Positions 17,263-26,696 of a stretch of DNA of 64,000 bases are shown here, in pieces. The first letter of the stretch is position 1. Each line of letters begins with the position of its first letter. Under the pieces are notes generated by a model. The model was not told the origin of the DNA. It saw nothing but the letters and a program-made list of their open reading frames with translations, and searched no databases. This DNA comes from Dyadobacter sp. CY326 (GTDB lineage: Bacteria > Bacteroidota > Bacteroidia > Cytophagales > Spirosomataceae): contig NZ_JAJUXI010000008.1 of the NCBI RefSeq assembly GCF_021390515.1, positions 186,001 through 250,000 on the forward strand, written 5' to 3'. A program made the position numbers and the translations under genes.

Positions 17263-19251
17263 TTAAATGCGTTTTTTCCTTCGTCTGATAAACCAGCCAA
17301 CAATAACCAATGCCAAAAGGCCGCCCGCGACGGGTAAAGACCAGAGTCTTTTGAAAATTCTCGTTGTCAATGGCTCACGCTTGAAACCGTATTCGGTGTA
17401 AGTTACGTTGGCGTCGCGCTCGCCTTTGTAGATCAGATTTAAACCCCAATCCGTTGCCGTCGGCAGCTCGGGAAGTTTTATAATGCCGGTTTTGCCGGAA
17501 ACCAGTTGACCGTCCCCTACATTAACCCAAGTGCCGTTGCGCGGGTTGAACCACTGTGCACTATATACGCTGCTCAGTTTGCAACCCCGAATTTCTGACT
17601 GCGGACAACCTTTTTCAAAATAAACCAAAAAGATGTTCTTATCCGGTGTACGGGCGCAGTAAGCCCAGCCTTCATAACTCAATATGTCATGCGTTTTGTT
17701 TGGCGACACCAGGTCCGCCAATGGCACAAGTTCCTGATATCGGCGTCCGATAGAAAAAGCGAAAGTTTTCAAATATTGCATCTGGGCGGCTGATCCCCAT
17801 TTGAATGCATCCCACATGTGAATGGGCGCCGCTGGCTCAATGTCCCCACCCCAAATTCCTTCCGCTCCATAAACGTGGCCCGCCAGTCCGCCGGACAAAA
17901 AGCTTCCATAAATCCCCGAACGCACGATCTCATTGTCATGCTCCGTGCCGCCGTCAGCGCCACGCGTGTAATTCACACCGTCCTTCCCCCGGTTGTCTTT
18001 ATATCCCGAATAATAAGGCTCGCCATTCAATGCAGGTTTTGGGTTTTTAAGATTATAAATTTCTGTCAAATACCAGTAATTGTTGTGCTCCCGCTGATTA
18101 CCGGTCTGGTGTAATGTCACCCACGAATCCTCGCCCCAGTTTTCGAGCGTAGAAGGGTTGGCGTTAGCAGACAACAGGTTCTCAAACGGAAGCGTCCCGA
18201 ACCGTTCTTCAACATCTTTTATTGAATTGACAAAATCTTGCGGACTAACCGTTTTGGCAATAATATCCAAATGCACCGGACTTAGCACCGTGTTGTAAGC
18301 CTGGTAACGTGAATAAAAATATTGCAGAAAACGCGAATAAGACTCGGGCCAGCGGTGATATTTAAACCAAAGCAAGCTGGCATCCCGCCTGGTCGCTTCC
18401 ATGAACGGAATGATCCCGTTTGCATTGAGATAAGCGATCTTCCGGTCAATGTATTTGAAATATTCGGGGTTGAGCTGATCCATATCGGGGAAATAATTTT
18501 CATAGCCGGGCACTTTTCCAGGGAACAAAAACGGCCTTCCGCCTTCGTTATCCATGTTTTTAGCGCTTCCCGTGCCAAACTCTTCCCAGGCTGATCGCAA
18601 CGTTGTTTTTGCAGAATCGGCTAAAACCATCGTATAAGTGCTGTCATCGGTTTTCCAGTTAGGATATGCGGCGATCATACTCACCCAGTTGTAACCTTGT
18701 GCTTTGCGGAGGCGGACGTAATCTTTAAATCCTGCCTTAGGACCAATAGGTCTTTTCACTTCATCGTCATACCATTTGAAGCGGTCTGCTCCGAGAGAAA
18801 ACCAGGTGTCGCCGATGGCCAGATAGGGTGTGCTGTCCGCGAAATTCAATGCATGTTGGTTGGGTGATGCTCTCAGAAAGCCACGCCTCAGCGGATTCTC
18901 CAATTTTTCTTTCTCGCTCCAAGCAACAGCCGTAAATGAACCGGCCTTTCCGGAAAGTCCCGGATCATGTGGGTTAGATCCGCTTTTCCAGGTCCAGTTG
19001 CCTGCTTTCATGGCAACCAGCCGCACACGGAATGTATTGCCCCCATCCCAAAATCCATAAATGCGCTTTTTAAATCCCGGACCCGTCAGCTCAACCCACA
19101 CGGTCATATCTGTGTATGGATTTTTGTAGGTGTTGGTGGCAGTGAATGTAAGCTCCTGCATTTCCCAAATGTGAACGGGCAGCGCAGCAGTTGTCTGTAA
19201 GCAAACAAATAGGAGGAGCCAGGAAAAAAGTAAGCGCGGTAGAGATTTCAT
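17263..19251 (-). CDS. Secreted DUF5060-DUF4038 glycoside hydrolase (apiosidase-like), C-terminally anchored
   Basis: A 662-residue protein. It has a signal peptide (to about 23, ALPVHIW), a DUF5060 beta-sandwich domain (about 27-105), then a DUF4038 TIM-barrel domain (about 130-480) with AIGDTWFSLG, NWVSMIAAYPNW, IPFMEATRR and GEPYYSGY. DUF4038 proteins include GH140 apiosidases acting on pectin side chains. A C-terminal hydrophobic segment (LPVAGGLLALVIVGWFIRRRKKRI minus its ends, about 640-657) followed by basic residues should anchor it to a membrane, which is unusual for the family. It converges with the AraC gene. Substrate is not fixed by the sequence. Confidence 0.86.
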   Translation of the reverse strand: MKSLPRLLFSWLLLFVCLQTTAALPVHIWEMQELTFTATNTYKNPYTDMTVWVELTGPGFKKRIYGFWDGGNTFRVRLVAMKAGNWTWKSGSNPHDPGLSGKAGSFTAVAWSEKEKLENPLRRGFLRASPNQHALNFADSTPYLAIGDTWFSLGADRFKWYDDEVKRPIGPKAGFKDYVRLRKAQGYNWVSMIAAYPNWKTDDSTYTMVLADSAKTTLRSAWEEFGTGSAKNMDNEGGRPFLFPGKVPGYENYFPDMDQLNPEYFKYIDRKIAYLNANGIIPFMEATRRDASLLWFKYHRWPESYSRFLQYFYSRYQAYNTVLSPVHLDIIAKTVSPQDFVNSIKDVEERFGTLPFENLLSANANPSTLENWGEDSWVTLHQTGNQREHNNYWYLTEIYNLKNPKPALNGEPYYSGYKDNRGKDGVNYTRGADGGTEHDNEIVRSGIYGSFLSGGLAGHVYGAEGIWGGDIEPAAPIHMWDAFKWGSAAQMQYLKTFAFSIGRRYQELVPLADLVSPNKTHDILSYEGWAYCARTPDKNIFLVYFEKGCPQSEIRGCKLSSVYSAQWFNPRNGTWVNVGDGQLVSGKTGIIKLPELPTATDWGLNLIYKGERDANVTYTEYGFKREPLTTRIFKRLWSLPVAGGLLALVIVGWFIRRRKKRI

Positions 19252-19438
19252 CTAAATTTTTTAAAGCTTAGGTCTGATAGAGTCGGTGTTTTTAGCAAAA
19301 AACTGAATTTAGTTTGAAGTTCTTTTAATGCAATAAGTTTTTTCGACTTAACTCCGCTAAGAGCGTTTTTTCGAGCGATCGGTCGCGCTTGCATCATTTG
19401 TTAATTTAACCGTAACATCAAAGTCCTGGCAGATCATT

Positions 19439-19446
19439 TAGTTTTG
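19439..19446 (+). promoter_or_regulatory. Candidate -7 box of the alkaline phosphatase fusion gene
   Basis: TAGTTTTG matches TAnnTTTG and lies 17 bp before the ATG at 19464. No recognisable -33 box. The short leader agrees with the annotated start. Confidence 0.5.
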
Positions 19447-19463
19447 CGGCCTATCGGATTATT

Positions 19464-21272
19464 ATGAAAAGACTATTATTATCGATCTGCTGCCTGGCCG
19501 CATGGCCTGTTTTGGGCCAACCAGTTAATGATCAATTTCCGCAGGGACACTCGCACAACGATTATCTTCAACCTGCACCATTCACACTGGCTTATCACCA
19601 AAAATTCGGGTCGATTGAAGCTGATGTTTTTTTCATTAACGACACACTTTTCGTGGCGCATGAAAGAAGTCACGTTGATCGGGAGCGGACTTTTGATAAA
19701 CTTTATCTTCAACCCATTCTCAAAATCGCTGCCGAAAACAAGGGAAAGGTTTACGAAAATAGAAAGCTGCAATTACTCGTCGATCTGAAAACGCAGGGCA
19801 GACCGGCATTGGAAGCGCTTTCTAAATTACTTGCGCCATATGAGGCGATCTTTGGTGAAAAAGGCAGTGTGCAGGTTGTGGCAAGTGGCAATGTTCCCGC
19901 TCCTGACACATTTGATCAATATCCTGTTTTTATTTCCTTCGACGGTCGCCCGAATGTCAAATATTCTCCTGAACAGCTCAAACGCATCGGTTTGATCAGC
20001 CAGGATTTTGCCCGTTATTCCAAATGGAATGGAAAAGGAATTCCGGTTGAAGAAGATCGTAAAAAGTTGCTCGAAGCGGTCAAAACGGCACACGACGCGC
20101 AAAAGCCGTTCCGTTTTTGGGCAAGTCCTGATAATATCAACAGCTGGAAACAGTTGATCAACCTCGGCGTGGACTACATTAACACCGACAAAGTGACAGC
20201 ATTCGGAACTTTTCTGGACGGTCGAAAAAATGCAGAATTTCAGGCGCAAAGCTTTCAAGAAGTTTACCAGCCAACGTATCGCAATAACGATTCGAAGGGA
20301 ACTGTCAAAAACATCATCCTCCTGATAGGCGACGGAATGGGGCTCGCGCAGATCCACGCAGGACTGACTGGCAATGCGGGGAAACTGAACCTTGCGCAGT
20401 TCCTGAACATTGGTTTTTCCAAAACGGCTTCTTCCGATAATTACATTACCGACTCTGCCGCAGGAGCTACGGCTTTTGCCACAGGAAAGAAAACGCGCAA
20501 CCGGGCCATCGGCGTAGATTCCAATCTGGTGCCGGCCAAGTCGATTGTTAAAGACTTTCAGGCAGCAGGGAAAAAAATTGCATTGATCTCGTCGGGTGAC
20601 ATTACTGACGCAACACCTGCATCTTTTTACGCGCACCGGCCCGAACGAAGTCTGATGGACAGCATTGCGAAAGACTATTTTTCCAATCAGGTCGATATCC
20701 TGATCGGCGGAGGAATGGAACATTTCGAGCGCACGGGCGTGGCTGAACAGTTGACAAAAAAGGGTGTAACGGTCTCGGGCAAATGGGAAGCACTTTCAAC
20801 CGTCAAAGCCCCTTTTCTGCTCCTCGATCCACACAATGCCAAATCCATTCAAAACGGCCGCGGCAACTTCCTGACCGATTCTTTTAAAAAGGCAATTCAG
20901 GAGTTCAAAACCAACAAATCAGGATTTTTCATGATGGCGGAAGGCGCGCAGATCGACTATGGCGGGCATGCCAACATTGTCAGTTATGCGGTGAACGAAA
21001 TGCTGGATTTTGACAAACTGGTTGGCGAGGCGCTTCGTTTTGCAGACAGCAACGGTGAGACATTAATCATAGTAACCGCAGACCACGAAACGGGCGGGCT
21101 CACTTTGCTTGACGGCAATTTGAAAACGGGTTATGTGGACGGACATTTCAGCACCGACGATCACACGGGCATCATGGTTCCCGTTTTCGCCTACGGCCCG
21201 CATTCGCTCGATTTTCGCGGGGTTTACGAGAATACTGAAATCTACAAGAAAATGCTTGCACTGATCAAGTAA
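19464..21272 (+). CDS. Secreted PI-PLC/GDPD-like domain fused to alkaline phosphatase
   Basis: A 602-residue two-domain enzyme. After a signal peptide (MKRLLLSICCLAAWPVLGQ), residues about 24-260 form a phosphodiesterase-like TIM barrel of the AIM6/PI-PLC-like type, with GHSHNDY, SIEADVF and LQLLVDLKT. Residues about 275-602 form an alkaline phosphatase: Asp290 in LIGDGMG (metal), nucleophile Ser331 in DSAAGATAFATG, Asp540/His541 in TADHETGG and a late His in DDHTGIMVPVFAYG. One periplasmic chain could release a phosphomonoester and then free phosphate. No pho-type regulator is adjacent. Confidence 0.92.
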   Translation: MKRLLLSICCLAAWPVLGQPVNDQFPQGHSHNDYLQPAPFTLAYHQKFGSIEADVFFINDTLFVAHERSHVDRERTFDKLYLQPILKIAAENKGKVYENRKLQLLVDLKTQGRPALEALSKLLAPYEAIFGEKGSVQVVASGNVPAPDTFDQYPVFISFDGRPNVKYSPEQLKRIGLISQDFARYSKWNGKGIPVEEDRKKLLEAVKTAHDAQKPFRFWASPDNINSWKQLINLGVDYINTDKVTAFGTFLDGRKNAEFQAQSFQEVYQPTYRNNDSKGTVKNIILLIGDGMGLAQIHAGLTGNAGKLNLAQFLNIGFSKTASSDNYITDSAAGATAFATGKKTRNRAIGVDSNLVPAKSIVKDFQAAGKKIALISSGDITDATPASFYAHRPERSLMDSIAKDYFSNQVDILIGGGMEHFERTGVAEQLTKKGVTVSGKWEALSTVKAPFLLLDPHNAKSIQNGRGNFLTDSFKKAIQEFKTNKSGFFMMAEGAQIDYGGHANIVSYAVNEMLDFDKLVGEALRFADSNGETLIIVTADHETGGLTLLDGNLKTGYVDGHFSTDDHTGIMVPVFAYGPHSLDFRGVYENTEIYKKMLALIK

Positions 21273-21402
21273 TCGAAGATGCGCCCCGAGATCTCAGCAA
21301 ATTGTGAGCGCAAATGACGAAGTAAGAAGCAGTTATAACATTCGCCGGGAACAGTTTTATTAAAGGCCCGGCGAAAGGTTGCTTATTTATTTTCGTCAAA
21401 GA

Positions 21403-22107
21403 ATGTTCAAATACAATGTTGCAATTCTTATCGCTGCTTTGATCCTGTGCTGCAACCCGTTTCGGGTCTTTGCACAAAATCCGGCCAGCGGGTGGGTTTT
21501 CGTTTCTCATACCCAAAAGCTTAATTCCCGGTGGGATTTGCTTTTTGATGCGCAAGTGCGGACTGGTAACAAGCTTGAACGGGTCAACACCTTGTTGTTG
21601 CGTTCGGGGCTCAATTATAATTTGAATAAAAAGAGTGCTGTTGCGCTGGGTTATGCTTCGAAAAACGACTGGGAGCAAGGTGATACAGGAAGTCACTTTC
21701 AGCCCGAGCACCGGATTTATCAGCAGTTTATTTTCAAAACTACACTTGGAAAAGCCGAATTGACAGGACGCGCCCGTTACGAGCAGCGTTTTATCCGATC
21801 GGAAGATGAATTTTTATTTTCTCAACGATCCCGCGCGTTTGTTGCCTGTCAGATCCCTTTGTTCGCTGCGAAAGATTTTCAAAAGGGAATGTATGTCAAT
21901 GTTCAGGATGAAATTTTCCTGAACGTCTCCCACAAGCAACATTTGAACAATTCATTTTTTGATCAAAACAGAATCCTGGGATCGCTTGGTTATCGATGGA
22001 GTGATAAAATCGACACGGAAGTCGGTTATATGTGGTGGTTTCAGCGGGAAGTTGAAGGTGATGTGTCCAGCAATGTGATTCAATTGATGATCACGTCAAG
22101 TTTTTAA
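21403..22107 (+). CDS. DUF2490 outer-membrane barrel-like protein
   Basis: A 234-residue protein with a signal peptide (MFKYNVAILIAALILCC... ending FAQ). The mature part matches DUF2490: GWVFVSHTQKLNSRWDLLFD, VNTLLLRSGLNYN, KAELTGRARYEQRF and a terminal strand VIQLMITSSF. Alternating hydrophobic residues suggest a small outer-membrane beta-barrel. Function unknown. The start at ATG 21403 places the signal peptide at the N-terminus; the frame upstream adds eight residues. Confidence 0.85.
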   Translation: MFKYNVAILIAALILCCNPFRVFAQNPASGWVFVSHTQKLNSRWDLLFDAQVRTGNKLERVNTLLLRSGLNYNLNKKSAVALGYASKNDWEQGDTGSHFQPEHRIYQQFIFKTTLGKAELTGRARYEQRFIRSEDEFLFSQRSRAFVACQIPLFAAKDFQKGMYVNVQDEIFLNVSHKQHLNNSFFDQNRILGSLGYRWSDKIDTEVGYMWWFQREVEGDVSSNVIQLMITSSF

Positions 22108-22197
22108 TCTTTGGCGGCAAAAGTTCGGGGACGCATTGAAACTTTACTTTGCGCAAAAAGAAAATTTCTATATTGAATTGAAACTGAAAATTGCGCA

Positions 22198-22872
22198 ATG
22201 TATCTGGGACTAGATGGATGCCGGAGCGGCTGGCTCGTGGCGACGATCGATGGGGAGAAAAGGCTAAGTCACTCGTTAATCCCGTCGTTGAATGAGCTGC
22301 CACGCGTTCCCGTGCAATTGGCGTTGATCGATATTCCGCTCGAATGTGCTGATCACATTTACCGCCCTTGTGAAATATCCGCGCGAGCAATTTTAGGTCC
22401 CAAAAAAAGCGCATCAGTTTTCCTGACGCCACACCGCAGCGCCGTTTATGCGAACGACTATGCAGAGGCAAACCGTCTTAACAAACTGCATCTTGGCAAA
22501 GGATTATCCATACAGACCTGGAATATTTGCAATAAGATTAAAGAGGCAATCAACTTTGTCGCTGTCCATCCCAGTTATCCATTGTTTGAAGCACACCCGG
22601 AACTTTGCTTTCACTTTCTTAATCAAGGTCAACCCTTACTTTCAAAAAAAGCAAGTCCGGAAGGCGCTGCCGACAGGTTAAAAATCATTGCAGCTCATGA
22701 TAAAGATTACCCCAATGTGATTGCTGAAACCATGCGCATTACAAAACGAAAAGACCTGAAACTGGACGACATTCTCGACGCGACGATCCTTGCGATCAGA
22801 GCCAGCGCTGAGGATCTTCGAGCCACGCCCGCACACAAGCGTGTCGGGGACCGGGCAGCTATTTTATATTGA
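22198..22872 (+). CDS. DUF429 family protein (predicted RNase H-fold nuclease)
   Basis: A 224-residue cytoplasmic protein matching DUF429. It begins YLGLDGCRSGWLVA, the first strand of an RNase H-like fold carrying an acidic residue, then LALIDIPLE with a second acidic residue, LTPHRSAVYANDY and LDDILDATILAIRA. A nuclease role is predicted for the family but has not been shown here. The gene stands alone between DUF2490 and the convergent nucleoside hydrolase gene. Confidence 0.88.
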   Translation: MYLGLDGCRSGWLVATIDGEKRLSHSLIPSLNELPRVPVQLALIDIPLECADHIYRPCEISARAILGPKKSASVFLTPHRSAVYANDYAEANRLNKLHLGKGLSIQTWNICNKIKEAINFVAVHPSYPLFEAHPELCFHFLNQGQPLLSKKASPEGAADRLKIIAAHDKDYPNVIAETMRITKRKDLKLDDILDATILAIRASAEDLRATPAHKRVGDRAAILY

Positions 22873-22905
22873 TTTGATCAGATTTGACACATTGACTTCG
22901 CGACT

Positions 22906-23946
22906 TTATCGATACAATAGTTCCAGCTTGGCAAAAAAATCGTTGAACATAAGCTGAACATCCAGGCTGTCGTAAACCCGAATATTTCTTCCCTTAGGAT
23001 TGTATTGATATAAACCCTGTTCAGTAATATTTGGCGCATTGATCAACGCGTAATGGCTTGAAGAAGGGTCCGCCTCAAACGAAGACTGCAATGCGGTTAG
23101 CAGCACGAGCGGGCTATCTCCCAAAATATACGTTTCCCCAACATTGACATATTTGCTGATTCTGCCCATCAATGCTTCGAGCGCCGTTGTCAGATATTCA
23201 CCCAGACGGCCCTTAGTTTTGACTTTCACTAACAGTTCGGAATATGGCAAAAGTGCTTGTCTGTAAGCATTTCTGGGGATTTGCCAAAGTGCGATTGACG
23301 ACTTATTGAACACAACTCTCCCAGCATTGATATCAATCCCCAGGTTGTATTCCAGCGGCGTGAAATTCGGTGGCGGAACAGCGAGCGTAGGATGTTCGGG
23401 ACCGCCAATCCATATCAGCGTAATGCGCGATGCGATTGCTGGCTCGGTGAGTAAAGCACTTGCAATTTCTGTCAATCCGGCGCCGCAAACAACGTAAAGC
23501 GGCAGCTTTGTATCGGTGCGCATTGCTTCGCTAATAATAAAATCAACTGCCTTGCTCTTGACAGGCGTGCTGTCATTAGTCATGCCAACATTGGAACCGG
23601 CAATCACCGGAATGCTCCCATCCATATTTAGAATTTTCAGCAACTCCCTCGCTTTGCCGGCAGCATTATCGGCCTGCGTTTTGGAGTTATCAAATCCATC
23701 GCCCGGTTTCAGATGAGACCCGATAATCGCTCTAATCTCCGCGGACGGCGAAAGCAACTGGTGCGCAAGCTGAAATAAGCCATCCGGATCCCCGCTAAAA
23801 TCGTTATCAACGATCACACGCATCCTCGGCTGGACCAGGTTGTTCTTAAACACATTTACTCGCTGCGCCCGGAGCGGAAAGGCAGCAAGGAAGAGAACAA
23901 TTATAAAAAGAGTGCTGGTAAGGGAGGTCGTGGGATGTTTGGGCAT
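22906..23946 (-). CDS. Secreted nucleoside hydrolase-like protein
   Basis: A 346-residue protein with an N-terminal signal segment (LTSTLFIIVLFLAAFPLRAQ). The catalytic-type loop VIVDNDFSGDPDGLFQL replaces the usual DTDPGxDD but keeps several Asp residues for calcium binding. Later stretches, LYVVCGAGLTEIASALL and RITLIWIGGPEH, fit the inosine-uridine nucleoside hydrolase fold. It may cleave a ribosyl compound in the periplasm. The altered loop makes the exact activity uncertain. Confidence 0.82.
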   Translation of the reverse strand: MPKHPTTSLTSTLFIIVLFLAAFPLRAQRVNVFKNNLVQPRMRVIVDNDFSGDPDGLFQLAHQLLSPSAEIRAIIGSHLKPGDGFDNSKTQADNAAGKARELLKILNMDGSIPVIAGSNVGMTNDSTPVKSKAVDFIISEAMRTDTKLPLYVVCGAGLTEIASALLTEPAIASRITLIWIGGPEHPTLAVPPPNFTPLEYNLGIDINAGRVVFNKSSIALWQIPRNAYRQALLPYSELLVKVKTKGRLGEYLTTALEALMGRISKYVNVGETYILGDSPLVLLTALQSSFEADPSSSHYALINAPNITEQGLYQYNPKGRNIRVYDSLDVQLMFNDFFAKLELLYR

Positions 23947-24061
23947 GGTGGATTAAAGTTCTTATTGAGGAATATCAAAAATAATGTACAAATTAATATT
24001 TCCTCAGGCAACCTTTCGTTGCTCTTGATTATTCTTACCAACAGAACATTCGCAAGCGACA

Positions 24062-24619
24062 TTGATTACGCTCTCAATTATTCATCAAGCTCAGCAAAAA
24101 GACGTCTGTTCTCAGCGAAAGCTTTTTGATGCTTATGGGAAAATATTGCACCGCACGGCCAGAAGATATCTTTCTGATAAGGGAAAAGTAGAAGATAGCG
24201 TGTCGAATTCAATCTTTATAGTGCTTGAAAAGATGGGCCGGTGCAAGTTTGAATCGGTGGGAGCTTTTGAAAGCTGGATAAAAAGAATTGTTGTTAACGA
24301 GTGCCTCGCAATCATTAAAAAGGGAAAGCCTTTTAAAACATTAGAAGAATATGAAGCAGCAACGTTTCATGTCGATGAAATTATCATTGAAAACCTGACT
24401 GCCGATACAATATTGGAAGTTATAGCTGGCTTGCCCATTGGTTACAGAACAGTATTTAACCTGTATGAGATTGAGGGTTATTCCCACGCTGAAATATCCG
24501 ACATGTTGGGAATTAGCCTAGGGACATCCAAGTCACAGCTTAGCAAAGCCAAAGTAATGTTGCAAAAAAGGATTATTGATTTAGATCCGAGTTATGAAAA
24601 ACGAAGACTTGTCTTATAA
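24062..24619 (+). CDS. ECF-type sigma-70 factor
   Basis: A 185-residue sigma factor. Region 2 is LFDAYGKILHRTARRYLSDK through VSNSIFIVLEKM, and region 4 is GLPIGYRTVFNLYEIEGYSH, then AEISDMLGISLGTSKSQLSK. No ATG precedes region 2 in frame; the stop at 24026 and the TTG at 24062 make TTG the best start. The 3' end overlaps the next gene by 26 bp, an arrangement typical of a sigma/anti-sigma pair. Confidence 0.9.
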   Translation: MITLSIIHQAQQKDVCSQRKLFDAYGKILHRTARRYLSDKGKVEDSVSNSIFIVLEKMGRCKFESVGAFESWIKRIVVNECLAIIKKGKPFKTLEEYEAATFHVDEIIIENLTADTILEVIAGLPIGYRTVFNLYEIEGYSHAEISDMLGISLGTSKSQLSKAKVMLQKRIIDLDPSYEKRRLVL

Positions 24620-25280
24620 AATCAGAGAACTGCTCGGCACGTCAGATCAAACTGACCCGGATTGGGATCCCGACAAGTTCTGGAATCTATTTGAGGCGCG
24701 AAAACGCAGGCGAAAAAGATGGGTTGTGCTTTCTTATTCCATGGCAGCAGTGGTCATTTTTGCAATCTTGCATATCATTGTGACAGGTGAAAGCATTAAA
24801 AAATACACTGATATTAATTCCAAAGTAAGCGCCATTCCCCAAAGAAAAACGCCCTCTTTGCCCAACAAACAAATTGGTGAAATTGCAATTGCCAGGACAG
24901 AGAATAAGTCTCAGCCTGATGGTTTTAAAATAAGTGGCAAAAAAGACGAATCTCGATTCTCAGGTTCTAATATAAAGTCCAAGAGAGCATTGGCGGACGA
25001 GGTTCAGAATTACGTCAATAACACCAAAGACGCATTACGTCAAAGGACTTATGTATCTGACCAGTTGATGAAAGAATTTAACCCTATTTCTAAACTGGAA
25101 AATGAAGAAATGCCGTCTCTGCTGCAAATGTTTGAACAGGCCCAGCGGGAGCGAGAGCAGCGAAATCTAAGTGTTCACCTTGACAATCAGGCAAACTACA
25201 ATAGTTTCTGGCTTACCGTCAATCAGCATTTGTTAGCCAACAAACTTAATAGTGATCAGCTGCATTACGAGCGTTATTAA
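24594..25280 (+). CDS. Single-pass membrane protein, candidate anti-sigma factor
   Basis: A 228-residue protein with a short acidic cytoplasmic part (1-38, DPDWDPDKFW), a basic cluster RKRRRKR, one membrane helix (about 44-64, VLSYSMAAVVIFAILHIIV) and a long polar outer part. It starts inside the end of the ECF sigma gene. This layout fits a membrane anti-sigma factor, but I see no ZAS or FecR motif. The outer part (about 65-228) has no family I recognise and is rich in Lys, Gln and Asn. Confidence 0.78.
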   Translation: MKNEDLSYKIRELLGTSDQTDPDWDPDKFWNLFEARKRRRKRWVVLSYSMAAVVIFAILHIIVTGESIKKYTDINSKVSAIPQRKTPSLPNKQIGEIAIARTENKSQPDGFKISGKKDESRFSGSNIKSKRALADEVQNYVNNTKDALRQRTYVSDQLMKEFNPISKLENEEMPSLLQMFEQAQREREQRNLSVHLDNQANYNSFWLTVNQHLLANKLNSDQLHYERY

Positions 25281-25351
25281 ATTGGCTTCAAATGTGAGCA
25301 ATCCAAGCATTCACAAATTTGCTTCTTTTCTTTCAAATAAATTCAAATTGT

Positions 25352-25999
25352 ATGAAATGCATGACAATGCTGCGCCTTATTTTCGCGCTGATTTTTATCA
25401 ATTTCCAAGCTTTCGGCCAGGTAACTGAATCAGTGAAACTACCGAAAATAGGATATACAAATGTCGATATTGTCATAGCACGATTGCCGGAAAGCAAAGC
25501 GATGCAAAGTCAACTTGAAATTACTAAGTCTCAGCTTGAAAAAGCGATTGACGAATCAATCAAGGAGTTTCAGGGCAAAGCCGATAATTATCAGAAAACG
25601 GCCGGTCAAATGACGGACATTATCCGGGCAGATAAAGAAAAAGAATTGGAAAATTTGCAAACACGCATTCAGGAAATGCGGAGCAAAGCCCAGTATTCCT
25701 TGCAAAATAAACAGCAGCAATTAATGGCCCCCATTCAAACAAAAGTCAATGCTGCTATTCAACAAGTTGGTAAAGAGCATGCCTACGTTTATATCATCAA
25801 CATGGATGGCGGCGAAGGAACCGTTCCTTTCATATTGTTTGCATCTTCGGAAGAAAACAATGTCACAAATCTAATTTTGCAAAAACTAGGTGTCGATCCA
25901 AATCAACAAGAAGAGTCTATTAAATCCGAAAAGTCAATTAGCACGCCCACCCCAACAAATCCTCCCAAGCAACCCGCAAATAAAAACAGCAAGCAGTAA
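25352..25999 (+). CDS. OmpH/Skp-like periplasmic chaperone
   Basis: A 215-residue secreted protein. The signal peptide ends at FGQ; the mature start KIGYTNVDIVIARLPESKAM is the OmpH/Skp signature, followed by a long coiled coil (about 50-135) and the closing strand AYVYIINMDGG. Skp-like proteins hold outer-membrane proteins in the periplasm. The C-terminal 40 residues are Pro/Thr/Lys-rich and disordered. It is 71 bp after the candidate anti-sigma gene, so this may be an envelope-stress set controlled by the ECF factor (inferred). ATG 25352 is used because the signal peptide begins there. Confidence 0.88.
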   Translation: MKCMTMLRLIFALIFINFQAFGQVTESVKLPKIGYTNVDIVIARLPESKAMQSQLEITKSQLEKAIDESIKEFQGKADNYQKTAGQMTDIIRADKEKELENLQTRIQEMRSKAQYSLQNKQQQLMAPIQTKVNAAIQQVGKEHAYVYIINMDGGEGTVPFILFASSEENNVTNLILQKLGVDPNQQEESIKSEKSISTPTPTNPPKQPANKNSKQ

Positions 26000-26080
26000 T
26001 CATTCGGTTCAGAAAAATGTGTGGGATTTTGAATATATGGAACACCCATTATAAAATCAGAAAGACATTTCACGCACCAA

Positions 26081-26620
26081 TTAACGCCAACCCAAACCAA
26101 CTCCTACACCGACGTTTGACGCAAGGTTATTAGGCATTAGCGACGGAGTGTAGCGTATTTTTAGAATATAAATCCATCTTTTAGTCAGCATATTAAAGCG
26201 AAAGCCAACCAGACCGGATGGCGTAAGCAGGCGATGATTGTCGTTTCCAGAATATATACCGTTATCGTAGCGATCCACCGCTAAACCTCCTATTCCGGTT
26301 TCGAGGTAACTTTCAATTAAATAATTGCCAGGCTGGGGAAAGCAGGAATTACGCTTGTACGCATTTAAAATAAAACAATGCGTTAATGCTGCCGACAGAG
26401 TCGGGCTACGAAAATCCTTTTTATTGACAGCCCCGAGTCCGGCCTGAACGACCCAGAACGACTTTTTCAAATAGCCAAATGCTGCTTCTGCAGTAACAGC
26501 GCCCTTTGGAGTAATGCCATATAACTCAACACCCAATGCACCCCGCAAACGCGTGTAATACGGTTGCGCGACGGCATGTTGGGAACAGAAAAAGACGATT
26601 AGAAAATATCTTAAGAGCAC
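26081..26620 (-). CDS. Secreted outer-membrane barrel-like protein, unknown family
   Basis: A 179-residue protein with a signal peptide (MLLRYFLIVFFCSQHAVAQ). Alternating hydrophobic and polar stretches (GALGVELYGITPKGAVTAEA, LTPSGLVGFRFNML, NVGVGVGLGWR at the C-terminus) suggest a beta-barrel or similar all-beta envelope protein. I do not recognise a named family. It lies 76 bp downstream of the ABC permease gene on the same strand and may be co-transcribed. Confidence 0.72.
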   Translation of the reverse strand: MLLRYFLIVFFCSQHAVAQPYYTRLRGALGVELYGITPKGAVTAEAAFGYLKKSFWVVQAGLGAVNKKDFRSPTLSAALTHCFILNAYKRNSCFPQPGNYLIESYLETGIGGLAVDRYDNGIYSGNDNHRLLTPSGLVGFRFNMLTKRWIYILKIRYTPSLMPNNLASNVGVGVGLGWR

Positions 26621-26696
26621 GCATTTGGGTTTGCTTTTAAACGGTTGAAGTGAATGGTCATTATGTCAAAAGCAGCATTAAATGAATTATTCCCCT

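Noticed and set aside
19827..20723. Antisense frame of 298 codons within the alkaline phosphatase fusion
   Set aside because: The sense strand encodes all catalytic motifs; the antisense product shows no family pattern and is rich in Cys, Arg and Phe in shadow fashion.
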